Of a stretch of DNA of 64,000 bases, positions 10,701 to 21,671 are shown piece by piece. Under the pieces are notes generated by a model. That model had not been told where the DNA came from. It worked only from the letters and a program-made list of their open reading frames with translations, and made no database searches. This DNA is from Ascidia mentula (lineage: Eukaryota > Chordata > Ascidiacea > Phlebobranchia > Ascidiidae). The position numbers and the translations under genes were made by a program. Each line of letters starts with the position of its first letter. The stretch's first letter is position 1. The stretch lies in assembly GCA_947561715.1 (NCBI GenBank), contig OX387199.1, positions 20,341,001 through 20,405,000 on the forward strand, given 5' to 3'.

Positions 10701-13700
10701 TCGGTTCCAAAACTTCCATACCCGCCATCCCAATAACTTTTGTCCTAATTCGGGAAAACTGAATTAATTTCGGTCACAATAGTAACATGCACGGAATCAA
10801 AACATCTGCACGGAATCAAAACATCTTTGCCACAGGACACAAAACTTTAAATATTGTTAACATGTGTTTACCTTCTCCTTCTTAACGAACAATGGATCTT
10901 TGGTTTCGCAATAAAACCTTCCGTCCTCTGTGCAGTTTAATTCGTCACTTTGATCATCGCAGTTAATTGTGAGGTCACAAACATCCGATTTGTTGACAGA
11001 AATCTGTCGCAAAAGTCTGTAAAATACTTAAACCGTCTTTGTGGTTAACTGTGTGCGAAAGATTCAACAAAGGGCATTATGACAAACTATACTGAACAAC
11101 AGACACTGATACCTATTTGCTTTTTATAGTTAAAATACGGCTTCGAAGTGATTTTTTTCCAAACTCTTGTAATTAAGGTCTGAATTTTTTTGTGGTTTTG
11201 TTGACAACAAATAAATTTACTTTGGCTCCATTTAACGCTGGACAGTAGAATCTTCCTTCCTTTGAGCACAACTCTTCTGGATATTCGTCACTTTCATCCT
11301 TGCAATCGATGAAACCGTCGCATACTTTGGACATAGGAATATTGAGAAGTCCGTGTTTTGTGTCGCAGTGTTTCCGATGTTTGCAAAGTTGAGGATCTTC
11401 ATCGTGGGCAAAGTATCGACCATTATAGATCCGACCACTGCAATCCCGCTCCCCATCGCACAGTAGTTTGTTGTCGAGCAACCTTCCCCCATACCACGTA
11501 CCCCTTTCCTGCATAAAACACATCATGTCGTTCTTGGTGTGTTTTTGTGCGAACGATTTGTTGCTCATGCTGGAAGGAATATTTTTGTTATTATTTTAAA
11601 CGAATCTTTTTTTAGTTATTGTAAGGCTTGTCAGGTTTTCGTGGCTGTTACATGAGGTTTTATCATCAGTTTTGAAGCACGTATCGCCACAAAATCTGTG
11701 AATCAGGTAGCGACAGACCAGCAGGGATCGTAAACTTTTGTTACAAACTCAATTTGTCAGGTAACAGTGCCCATGTGGGACACTTAGAAACGTCCAACGA
11801 CACATCGACAGCAACAGACGTCATGACAGCAAACTTGTTCGAGATTTTTATACATGGGAATGTGATAACTATGCGATTGTCATGCATTAAGATGTTTATT
11901 TTTCAAGTTTTGGTAAAGTTTTTACATCAACCAGGTAAAAAACAAAGAAAATGGCAAAATAAGCTTGACGAACAAATACAATTTGTGACCAAACTCTTAA
12001 ACGTGTGGAATGTGACGAAGAAATTGACTTTTCACGCGACTCCTCTTCCAAACTCTTGTTGGAAAGGTTTCGCAGTTTTCTCAGCATTTTACAATATTCT
12101 TTCCGCCGTGGTCGCAGTACTTTGAGTATCCACAAAAGGGATATGTCTGCTGTTATTTTTGTGCCAATTGTTAAAAATGTGGGTATTACATATCAGTACT
12201 ACATGCCGTGTTGGGTGGTTTAGTGCAACCCAAACACCACATAAATTCCAGCCATTTCGACGTTTCACAGGAAACGTCTGGGGGAACTCGGTACAAACAC
12301 GAGTTCCAAATATTAACGACCTTGAAGGTATTTCTTTAGTAATGTAATAGGATTTTGTAAATAATTATTATCACGTATAATTGAAGTCTTGCACGGCGAA
12401 AGCCATATCCACCATAGAGAAGCCGAATGCCACGCGCTTTGTAGGAATTAGTTGAACCCTGTGTTTTGTAGCAACGAAGTAGGTGTAGTGTGGTTGTTGT
12501 GCATGATGTCACTGAATGTTCCCCACCAGTATATAACAACTCCTGTACAACGTAATCTTTGCACAAGTACTTAAAGTGCATATGACACGGTCATGGCAAC
12601 TTTGCGTAAAACTACTACAACCAACTTATATCCAAAGTTTTTCGGTTCTGGTTAACTAAACAATGTAGAAAACTGCACGAAAACTGGCGGCGAACAAAAA
12701 TCGTAAACCTTTTGCACTGTGGCAAAATTGACATCATACAAGGCACTTGCGTCGAAAAAATGCATTGTTTAGATAGGAGAAGGCGCCTTGTATTGCAGAT
12801 ATCAAATAGTTTCAAACATAGAAGAATCCACAGATTACGTTACGTCAAAGGTCAGGACAGGGTTTTGCATCACACAAAAATATGTCACAGTGACGTTACA
12901 AACCAAAGGATTATTTGTCCCTAATTATCTAAAGACCATAGGGTATAGCAGCAACGACATTACTCTGTACTTCGATGAGACGGGGTTGGTGCGTTTCTTT
13001 GCTCAGTGACATTACATGACGCCATTTTTTGGTAACTTTAACTTTGCATTGACTTTAATTTGAAAATGATTCCAGCATCATTTCTGGTTTTAGTGGTTGA
13101 TTGTGGCGAATTAAATGAATCATTTATGACTCGAACTCATAGGCAACACTACTGCCAGGCAAAAAGTGGTACTATGACAGAATAACTGTGTTGCATAATC
13201 AGCTAATTTGGTCGGCCTTTCCTGGTAGTTTTTGCCAGCCTCAAAATTCAATTAACCTACTTCTATCTTTTGCTGTGAGTGGACAAAACGACAATGCTAA
13301 ACTGACGGTTTGTCTCAGTCGTGTTTTCAAAAGTTCATGTATCACGTTAACGATTATAAATGCCTATAACAACAAGAACACCCAGACCCAATAACTGTTT
13401 TATTATTACACAACTAAATAAGACATAATAGGTCTAAATAGCGGCCATCTGTCTGCAGCTCAAATTAACATCAAAATCCGTTTGTTGCACTTTAAAGTTA
13501 TGAACATCTCTTAGTTTAATTATTGACATGTTTGATTTTTTCGTGTCACATGCACTTTAAACTTCTGCGCAGTGTGACGTTCTGTGATCATATAAGAATG
13601 AAGCATTTTATTAAAAAATCTTTTCATTGTGCTTCGTGGATTATAGTTCGCTTTGAAACGAATAAGTGAAATTACAAAACCACAACATTGGTTGTAATTC

Positions 13701-16700
13701 GTTTCATGTCTCTGATTGTTGGTTTGTTCCACAGTAGTTTAGAAAACTACAGAAACCAAACCATTGAGGTAACAAATATTCACGTTTGACGAAGTAAGCC
13801 AAAATCTTTGCAACTTCGTGTAATAATTACGTTCGACTGCGCAAACATTGTTGCAAACGTTTGTTTAAACTGGAGTTTGTCCAGCAAGTGAGTAAGTACA
13901 TTGTGTTGGGAAGAACCTACAAATCTACGTAAACATCTAAACCATTTTCATTAAGTCTGGTAAACTTATTTCCGACAAAACAATAAGTTATGCATTCTCA
14001 CTTACCCAACACGTCCACCTCCCCTGTATGTAGTTGGTTGTTGTTGTTGTTGTTGTTGAGCAGTCCTTCTTCACTTCGTCATCCACACTGAAAATATTTG
14101 AATGTTTTGCGTTTATTTTACAATTAAAAACTCAAATTGAATGCAGATGAGATTTACTTGCGACTCCTGTAGTAATTAAATATAAGTTTTTAAGACCCTT
14201 ACACGGGAATTCAGCTCAGAACTGACCCAAAATTACGAAAAGACGCTTAACCTCCAAACACGTACTGCAGGGCAGCTGAGGAACAGACAAACATATTGAA
14301 ACCACTTTAACCCAACAACTAAAACTGTCAATTTGATAATATGCAAATTTCCTATGGTTGGTCGCACATTATTGAAACACTGTTGCGTCACCAAGGTTGC
14401 CCGCTTGTGGTGCCCAGATATGCGATGACTTGCATTTAAAGTCTTTATCGACTAGAATACTTTGTATTGAAGGTCAAAAACGCCTTTATGATGTCATGAC
14501 AGTAAAGGAAAGGGTATTTTCGTACAGCGGCGAAATACATCATTTTAAACTGCATTATTCATGAGTCATGCCAATAAAAACAAGTCATGTAGTATTTACA
14601 GACACTTAACACACCTTACACTTTTGCAAGTCATAGAATTCTGGTGACGCATTGGATTTCAGTGGTTTTAATCTTATGGATAAACTAATGCTTTATCACT
14701 TACTAATGAAACTTGCCACAATCTTTGGTTTTCCCAGGTTGACAAAAACATTCGTCACTTTTGTCGGGACAATCGATGACGTCATCACATACACGTGACC
14801 TTGAGATGATCATAGGGTCATTTGTACATTGGAAGCATGAACGATGATTAAAGGTCCCCAAACTTCGAATGTCTCTGCAAATGACACAAGTCAATTCCGT
14901 CTTATCTCATCAAAGAAAGGAATTTTCAACCAACCACAACAGTTCACAAATACCTGACATCTCCATTCTCCGAGGTGTAACACAAATCAGATTTATCATC
15001 ACAATCTGCAATGCCGTCCCATAGAAACATCTGCGGAAGATTGCAATTCCTGCCATTCCGAACACATTTGAATCCATGTCCATTATTCCAGTGTTGGAAA
15101 GCTGCACAGTCATTGCAAGGATCGCCATCACAAACAGTCGAACGTTTCCAACAAGCTGAATTTGGACACTGGAAGTGGGAGGGGCAGAGGTACTCACATG
15201 GGGAATTCACCAGACAATGAGAAAAGTCACAGATTTCATTTTTTGAGTTACAGGAAATGTTGGCTGCATCCAATGTGTTGTAACAGACTCCATTTTTGTC
15301 GAAACAATTACAACGTGGTTTTGAACTAAATAAAATTAATAGTTATTTGCATCAACGAAATAAAAGGTATTTTTATAACTACAAAAATACCCTATATTGT
15401 TGTTGCTATACTGCTGATGGAATTTCCCATTACAACTGGCTTCATCACTCATATCAGGACAATCTATGACCTCATCACAAACACTTGACCTTGAGATGAT
15501 CATAGGGTCATTTGTACATTGGAAACACAGTCGTTCGTTCAGAGATGAAGAAGTACGAATATCTCTGCAATAACAAGTTTGCTTATAGATGCCATACTTT
15601 GCCCTTAAGCAGGCAGTTAAAGCTGTTCATTTTATTATCATAACCATTAATATAAACAACAAAGTTCATATGACTAAAATTATATTTTACTCTAAAACTT
15701 TTTTTTTTTCGTTTTCACTGCAATAGGAAGAATGACGCCATTAGAAACACCGATCCAATGGCGTTAAAAGAAAATATGATATACAGCAAGATCAGGAACA
15801 TAGAGGTAGAGGGAAGTCTGGGGCAGTGCTGGCAAGTTCACATATGCAAAACACCATCAAAAACGAAATACCTGACATCTCCATTCTCCGAGGTGTAACA
15901 CAAATCAGATTTATCATCACAATCAGCAATGCCGTCCCATAGAAACTTTTGCGGAAGATTGCAATTCCTTCCATTCCGAACACATTTGAATCCATATCCA
16001 TTATTCCAGTGTTGGAAAGCTGGAATGTCATTGCAAATATCGCCATCGCAAACAGTCGAACGACACTGGGAGTGGAAGGGGCAGATGTCACACAGTGTTT
16101 TTCCAACACATTGGATTATTCCTTTGCAAAACTCTTCCACTCTTAGGGCGCATACTTTGTTTGAATCCCAGTAGTCAAACTTGTTGTCGCAACTGTAACA
16201 AAAGTAAAGTATTACGTCATACAACAAAAGTTTCGGGCGATTTGTGTTATTTAATGTTTAAACATAAAGAGTCGTCATGGTTGATAATCAGTAAATGTTA
16301 GGTTTGGTTTTAATAAACCAGATTAATGCCAATTAGTCATGCACGACTGGGTATGCAGATATGTGAATAACAATACACAACCTACGACTTTACAATAATT
16401 TTGCGTTACATCTGCTGAAAAATAACTAATAGAAAGTAAGTTGGAGCCAATATTATAAATCCTATGAGCTGTAAACAGTTGACCATTGTTTCGTACTATA
16501 AGGTCTCATCAGTACAGCTTGGTGCGACTGTTGTTGACGATCATGCCGACCATCCGGTCAGGCAAATACTTCCACTTTGTGGTGACTATACAGCCACCGT
16601 CATCCGTTGGGCACCAAACACTTAGGTGCATCCATACGGAGAAAACAAGGTGGAGTAAACTATTGGAATCAGGTAATTATTCGTGTAACTCTGTCAAGCA

Positions 16701-19254
16701 ATGCCAAATTTATCAAATCTTTCGCGAAGATTTCTATTCCTTCGAAAGGATTTCGACAAATGTCAATGAACGAAAAGCAGCTGCAAACGAGGCAGCAGAA
16801 GCAAAAACCACCGCAAACCGTAGATAAGAGCAAGACAGACGCCTGACCCGTATCTTAACCTGGGTTCAAATCCCGGTGTGGTAAAAAAAGATATCGCCAC
16901 AACTCCCGTGGTTCCTACAGAAGCACCCACGCAACCCGTTGCCACAAGTCAACCATTCGGGACGACGGCATTACTGAAATGCGGTCCCACAAACGGAAGA
17001 AAACATCGTACTGCCACACTACATACGGAACATCAGGCAAGCATCTTAAATGTCTGTGTGACAAATTACATTCAAAATACCGCTGCTCCGAATGAAGTCC
17101 ACGCCGTTGCAACAACACAAACTACCAGTGTTTCTAGATTAGTTGTACATGTGGCACATGTTATAATCTAATGCCCGGAGAGAAGGTTTTGTATAACTAT
17201 AAGGCAATAATACCAAATGACTTCAACACAAACTGTTTTTAGCAAGCCAATATCTTGTACTTATGTTATTGTTTTTGACAATGGCGCCCACTTCGTACAT
17301 ACGTGTGTGCATTAAGGACTTCCGGTCCCATCCTCTTAAACTCGGTGCCTCTGCAGGGATTGGTTGTTACGACATGGTCAACATCCCCCTCTTTGCTGAC
17401 CTCTCACCTCTCTCTTCTTTTAAAACAATATTACAAACCCCGCATATACTGGAAACCCCCACAACACCCCAACTATCCCTCATTGAATACAACCATGAAA
17501 TTCCCTAAATTACTCGACCTTCGAATTAGAAACACGCACTTCTTAATATGAACACCACCTACTTTGACACCGCTGCACACCTAAACTTTCCCAAACTCCC
17601 ACAACCTAATACACAACCTACGCCACAACCCTTACAGCCCTTCTGAACACCTCTATGTTGCCATTCCATTTCGAAAAATCGTAACTAAATCCGCAGTGAC
17701 CCTCGCCCTTTGAACAAGATCCCCCAACACCTCATCCAATCCCTTAAACAGTCCATAAACTTTAAGTTCGTAATCCAGCGGAACAGGGACAACACCTTTC
17801 CTGAAGGCGTCCTGGCCGATGTCAAACATTCTATAAATATAAATTAATTAACCTTCTCTCCACCCCATTCTTACATCCGTAAAACTTAATACTGTATCAT
17901 TACTTAATTTGTTTTTTTTTGCTATTCACGTTTAACATAGCTTACTTTTTCTGACGTTTTTTTTCTCTTATCCTCTTTACTCTTCTCCCACATTTTTCTT
18001 TCAATACGTTTTTTTCTTTTTTTGCCATCGTTTATATTATTTCTGTTTCCATTGCTTTGTGTAAATTTTTGTGTGATATTCGTTGTGGCGGATTATTTTT
18101 CCAGAATACAAAAATACACAGTGGCCATCTGTCTGCAGCTCACAACATTCATATTATTGGCTCCACTTTGCTTGTGTATAAGATAAGCAATCGCCTGCTA
18201 AAAATCTTTGACATGAAACTTGCTAGTGGGAATACACTTTTCGTGCGCTATAATAGTCAATTCCTCAATACGACGTTTCAAAAGTAAATGCATTATGATG
18301 GTAACGTATTTATACCACCTACAATATTAAAAATGTTTTAACTTTCGTTCTGCTCCTAAAATATTTTACTGAGGTAACCTGATACTGGTAATAAAGGCAC
18401 AGAGTGTTGCTTCTTTTTATTACAAAACAATTCCACATGTATGGTCATAATGCCACGTGTTGCGTAACATTGGCACGTGTTTGGTAACAATCCTCAATTT
18501 AAAAACAATGTGTTAAACAGGCGAACATCAAACTTTTGGTTTTCTCGGTAAATTTTGCAAAAAGATTGACGATTACGTTTATTTGAAATTTTGTGAAGTC
18601 AACACAAACTGTGATGCGATCGATGTGTTGGCCACCCCTGATATAAACCTTTATTTATCTTAGATTCACTCTTTGCGCCACCCACTGGCTACTTCTTACC
18701 TCAACAACATTATTGTTACGTTGGAGTGTTTCGCAATCAATAATTCCCTTGAAATATTGAAAACACTTCTGAACGCGTGGGGTTTTAAAACTTTCTTATT
18801 TGACCCGACTTTATTATAAACTGTTCAAAATTTGTTATTTTAATAAAAGTCAAACCCTGATAACATCGTCTATTGATTGGTCAACACTAATACAACGAAT
18901 ATAGGGAACATATTTAACTGCTTTCACCTCATGTAAGGACTGGTGAGGTTTTCAGGATAAGTGGGAAAGTTGGCCGGTTTCTCATCACTTCCGTCCCTAC
19001 AATGGGGACCACGAAGAGAATTATCACAAAACCACTCAGCCCACACCTTCCTCCCATCATCGCAAGTGAACTCTGCACAAAACACATCAACGTAAGTCGA
19101 ATTGAAATCTAACAAAATCTGTTAAACGAACCAATATATTGAATTAATTGAGAGTTTATGATTTGTAACAAAATACTTACTTTCGCCAGATTTATACTGC
19201 GCTGAAGCAATTGTGATGAAGGAGAGCAGGATTCCAACCTCCTTCAACCAATAC
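7716..19254 (-). CDS. LDLa-rich relaxin/LGR-like GPCR, gene A
   Basis: Probable cell-surface G-protein-coupled receptor of about 1,034 residues. Exons in transcription order: 19254-19181, 19072-18928, 16192-15872, 15564-15391, 15325-14954, 14874-14704, 14087-14006, 11508-11221, 11003-10872, 9991-9827, 9342-9046, 8784-8604, 8537-8360, 8300-8089, 8035-7716. Phases agree at every junction and no stop interrupts the frame. Exon 1 encodes a hydrophobic signal-like stretch, but the first codon in that frame is TTG and no in-frame ATG precedes it, so an upstream exon is probably missing. Exons 2-10 encode about nine LDLa-type modules (CD...DC.D.SDE). TM1 spans exons 10/11 (AGNLVVMV); TM2 has NLSVSDLL, TM6 TDFLCWVPI and TM7 LPINSSLNPLIY, the last two typical of LGR/relaxin receptors. 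AATAAA overlaps the stop codon. The ligand is unknown. Confidence 0.87.
8538..8603 (-). other. 66-bp micro-intron in the ECL2 region
   Basis: It has a GTAAGT donor and a TATACAG acceptor. In A it is exactly 22 codons with no stop, so retention would keep the frame; in B the same intron is 68 bp and would shift it. Splicing gives DFSSMNNF in both genes, which supports it being a true intron. Confidence 0.8.
9422..9481 (-). ncRNA. Hammerhead ribozyme, apparently complete
   Basis: Read on the minus strand, the order is stem I AGCTGCA, core CTGATGA, stem II GACCT-TAC-AGGTC with five perfect pairs, core GAAA, stem III ACAG/CTGT around a 14-nt loop, cleavage triplet GTA, then stem I partner TGCAGCT with seven perfect pairs. 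All conserved core bases of a type I hammerhead are present. Predicted cleavage lies between 9429 and 9428. Short stem III is usual for hammerheads of retroelements. Confidence 0.85.
9719..9778 (+). ncRNA. Degenerate hammerhead, opposite arm
   Basis: The inverted partner of the hammerhead at the other end of the element. Stem II (GACCT-TAC-AGGTC), GAAA and a GTC cleavage triplet followed by TGCAGCT are intact, but the first core block reads CTATTGA instead of CTGATGA, so catalysis is unlikely. Confidence 0.75.
10545..10761. mobile_element. hAT-like MITE in intron (A)
   Basis: About 217 bp ending in cagaga-tactcgaaca on one side and the inverse of cag-ttttcccgaat on the other, the CAG(T/A)G-type ends common in hAT miniature elements. 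Orthologous copies lie at 42022-42235 and 62409-62621, so it predates the duplications. No transposase is present. Confidence 0.4.
13435..13470 (+). other. Hammerhead cleavage-site relic (A)
   Basis: Contains ggccatctgtctgcagct, identical to the stem III loop, GTC triplet and stem I half of the hammerhead near 19970, but has no catalytic core beside it. The same relic sits at about 39335-39362 in B and 59080-59106 in C. Confidence 0.6.
16467..16519 (-). ncRNA. Hammerhead ribozyme, intact core
   Basis: On the minus strand: stem I AGCTGTA, CTGATGA, stem II GACCTTATAGTAC (only weak pairing), GAAA, stem III ACA/TGT, triplet GTT, then TACAGCT, which pairs perfectly with the 5' stem I strand. The A-to-G and T-to-C differences from the other copies are compensatory in stem I. 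Activity is doubtful because stem II is poor. Confidence 0.7.
16690..18115 (+). mobile_element. Internally deleted LINE remnant (A)
   Basis: Translated pieces match the LINE at 30632-36120 in order: the Ala/Lys-rich ORF1 middle (NERKAAANEAAEAK), the ORF1 Cys-rich tail near 16990-17170, a short endonuclease piece (GPILLNS), then a direct jump at about 17370 to the RT C-terminal region (NIPLFADL), then the 3' end and an AT-rich tail. Nearly all of the endonuclease and RT core is missing. It lies antisense to gene A. Confidence 0.7.
18115..18183 (+). other. Hammerhead half plus tail, element end (A)
   Basis: cagtggccatctgtctgcag, then a tail with attattggctccactttgct and ttgtgtataag. This equals one monomer of the 102-bp element minus its catalytic core, in circularly permuted order. 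It forms the right end of the composite element. Confidence 0.6.
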
Positions 19255-19910
19255 CTGATAAAAACACAAAGAGGTTATATCTCGCAATAATATATTTCTC
19301 TTATTCAGGGGAATGACGTCAACATGGAATTTAGTGGAGTTTTACAAACTTTATGTCCAAGGAACACTGTAACGTTATTTAAGTTAACTGGTTACCTCCA
19401 AAATGGTTTTTATATAAACTGTCGTCACTTTTTTCTGTTTGTTTTTATTCTCATCCGCTTGTTGCCTAAACGCTTAGAATGAATATTCAGTAGTTTTCGC
19501 CAAATCTCGACAACTCACGGAACCATTCGTATTTTTTGACAAAGCTTATTCAAAGGGTTTTATTGTCATTTTTGGAAAACAAAAGTTTAATCTCCACACT
19601 GGTTCAACCATATGTCTGATTTAAATACTTTAAACCACGTTTAGTTCACTCCAGCCGATCCGTCGGGATTCCATCGCTCACAAAAGCGGGCACATATTGT
19701 AAGCGACCGTTTATAACCAGCTGTCAGATTATGACCAGGCATAATTTTTATGCGATATTAAGGAACCAACTCACAATGCGCCTGGAGAAGCGTGAGACAC
19801 CGCGTAAGTTCATAACACCTGTTAACTAGATCACAGACTAGACCGAGTTTCACCTCACTCTATAAACCGTAGCCCAAACCATGCTAAGACTTGCATAGAA
19901 ATAACAAACT

Positions 19911-20034
19911 AAAATTTAAACTTGTGTATAAGCTGCACTGATGAGACCTTTTAGATCGAAACAGTGGCCATCTGTCTGCAGCTTATACACAATTCATATT
20001 ATTGGCTCCACATTGCTTTACATAAAATTTAAAC
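19911..20034. mobile_element. 102-bp hammerhead insertion, copy A only
   Basis: The insert 19922-20023 is flanked by an 11-bp target duplication AAAATTTAAAC (19911-19921 and 20024-20034). B (about 27780-27800) and C (about 52780-52800) keep the uninterrupted site. The insert is almost entirely a hammerhead (19922-19992) plus a 31-bp tail with attattggctcca. It encodes nothing, so it must have been mobilised in trans. Confidence 0.85.
19922..19992 (+). ncRNA. Hammerhead ribozyme with 16-bp stem I
   Basis: Stem I is 16 perfect pairs (19922-19937 with 19977-19992). Core CTGATGA at 19938-19944, stem II GACCT-TTT-AGATC with one C/A mismatch, GAAA at 19958-19961, stem III ACAG/CTGT around loop TGGCCAT, and a canonical GTC triplet with predicted cleavage after 19976. 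This is a complete type I hammerhead. Confidence 0.88.
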
Positions 20035-20164
20035 GTCCACGCTTAGACGGGGTTGATCTTTATGTTCATTTTTATCCCGCGCAAAAATTATGCCTATTTA
20101 TTGTTTTTCCGACAAAAAATGTGGCTATATTTCACCATGTTAAGAATTTAAATAACTCACAAAC

Positions 20165-20236
20165 CTTGCTCCCATTTTTCGTCTGTCGGACCCTGCCCTG
20201 ATCCGTCTCAAATCCTCCCTCTGATCAACCAACGAC
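20165..20236 (-). pseudogene. Decayed coiled-coil exon copy (A)
   Basis: Equivalent of the 74-bp orphan exon of B (27577-27650). It reads SLVDQREDLRRIRAGSDRRK here, with substitutions that weaken the charged heptad pattern, and the acceptor ctgcag seen in B and C is missing. Confidence 0.4.
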
Positions 20237-21003
20237 ACAAAATGTTTTGAGTTGGTACAAGGTTGAAAAAGTTGTTGGCAAATAATCTAGCCTAGATCAC
20301 AGCAAAATATCCAACACCGCAACGAAAAAATTTTCCCTAGGGAAATACCAATATAAGTAGATGCCCAGTCTTATATTCATGCAACCTTTCTACTGTCCTT
20401 AAGTTTGCCTTCGCACTAAACATCGCCAGAGATTATATATAGACAGGCATTGTTACGCAAATAATATGGATATTCTGCATTGTTCCTTTTACCTCCATAT
20501 TCATTATGACGATATTTGTTTTTTCTTTGCACTTCCTGTTGTCCCAACACGAGACTGAGGTTAGGGCACAAGGGACACACGGTCGGGCATTGCGCGGCTT
20601 CCATACGATTGTCCTTCTACAAACTAATATCACGTGACGCAATATTTATTCACGGCGTAATTGTGTTTTGCTTACTTACGAACGCAACTCTGCCTCACAA
20701 ATAAGAAACTTCTTACTTCAAGTAAATGGGACTGAACTTGGGATCACAAGTCATGTTTGTTTCCCTTCGGGCTAAACTTGGACTTCGTCTGGGACAATTT
20801 GGATTTATTCCATCAATGGTTTCATCGACCCATGATATTTTGTGTTCATGTTCAACTTTTTTTTTATTTTGTGTTCATATTTGTTGTTCAACAGCGTAGT
20901 TTGCGTGAAAAATAAAAATGATGGGATTTGTGAATATTTAGTGATGCTGCAACTTTCATGATTAGGTAAAAAATGTAATCGTGCAAGATATTGTGTATAT
21001 TTG

Positions 21004-21671
21004 ATCAACAAGTGGTTCCCAAAATAGGCGCAATCGTACGGGGGGCGCTGGAGACCAAATGGGCGATTGGGGGGCGCTAGGAAATAAATGAGCGCTTTGT
21101 GACAGGGCAAATTTTCTCGTATAGCGTAAGTCAGTGTTTCCCAACCGGTGGTACGTGTACAACTAGTAGTACGCGACCGCATTCCAGGTGGTACTTGAGC
21201 ATATTTCCGTAATTTGCGGGTATAGTTCGAATTTAATAAATCGTAACTGATTTCAAAATTTCGGATTGTTCATCCCCAATGTTACTTTGTAACACTCAAC
21301 TAGGTGGTACACGACGAAATTGTTTTACCTCCAAGTGGTACGCAACCACAAAAAGGTTGGGAATCACTGGCCCAAATGATTCAGTCCAATCTTTGTATAA
21401 TTTATGCTACTTCAAAAAGGGCCTTTCTCGCATGCTGAACTAGAAGTAAAAATGAGGATTTTCGGTGGTATGGTTTACTTGTTGTTAACTAGAGTTTGGT
21501 ATTCAAATATTAGAAATCAGACGAAATTGGTGTCATTCCACCAACGTCACCCATCGCATTAATTGACAAGCAACAAATAAATTCGTTGTGTTTTTTGTCT
21601 GTTCTGTTGGGCGTTGTTAAATGACTAAGGTGTTTGGGGGCGGTACTTAAAAAAAGTTTGAGAAACACTGG
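21004..21671. mobile_element. hAT-like MITE with nested MITE (A)
   Basis: Outer ends AGTGGTTCCCAAA (about 21009) and the inverse of CAGTGTTTCTCAAAC (ending 21671) are flanked by similar octamers (gatcaaca, gattaaac). A second element, 21132-21369, with ends CAGTGTTTCCCAACC and the inverse of CAGTGATTCCCAACC, is inserted inside it, again with similar 8-mers on both sides (gcgtaagt, gcccaaat). Eight-base duplications and these termini fit the hAT superfamily. No transposase is present. Confidence 0.55.

Larger units (their letters stand above)
16437..18178. mobile_element. Composite element with inverted hammerhead ends (A)
   Basis: Both ends carry the same roughly 55-bp sequence in inverted orientation: stem III, cleavage site, TGCAGCT-like stem I half and a tail with ATTGGCTCCA. 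The left end (16437-16519) also keeps a hammerhead core. Inside are a short body (16520-16690) like that of the 391-bp element and then an internally deleted LINE. The unit is present at the same intron 2 position in all three genes (29366-36378 and about 54318-56078), so it is older than the duplications. No clear target duplication is visible. Confidence 0.6.

Noticed and set aside
11640-11690. Possible extra Cys-rich exon (FCGDTCFKTDDKTSCNS) in gene A
   Set aside because: The reading phase does not fit exon 7 or 8, no donor is visible, and B and C have a stop in the same frame.
12788-13009. 73-residue open frame antisense to gene A, kept in B (39792-40013) and C (59541-59762)
   Set aside because: Nearly all differences between copies change the amino acid (for example V/D/I, C/Y, F/I, I/K), which is opposite to what a constrained protein shows. 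It is intronic.
13520-13732. 70-residue open frame (MEQTN...KNQTCQ) in the exon 7/8 intron, also in B and C
   Set aside because: The N-terminal frame is not kept in C, and it has no matching splice phase with the LDLa exons.
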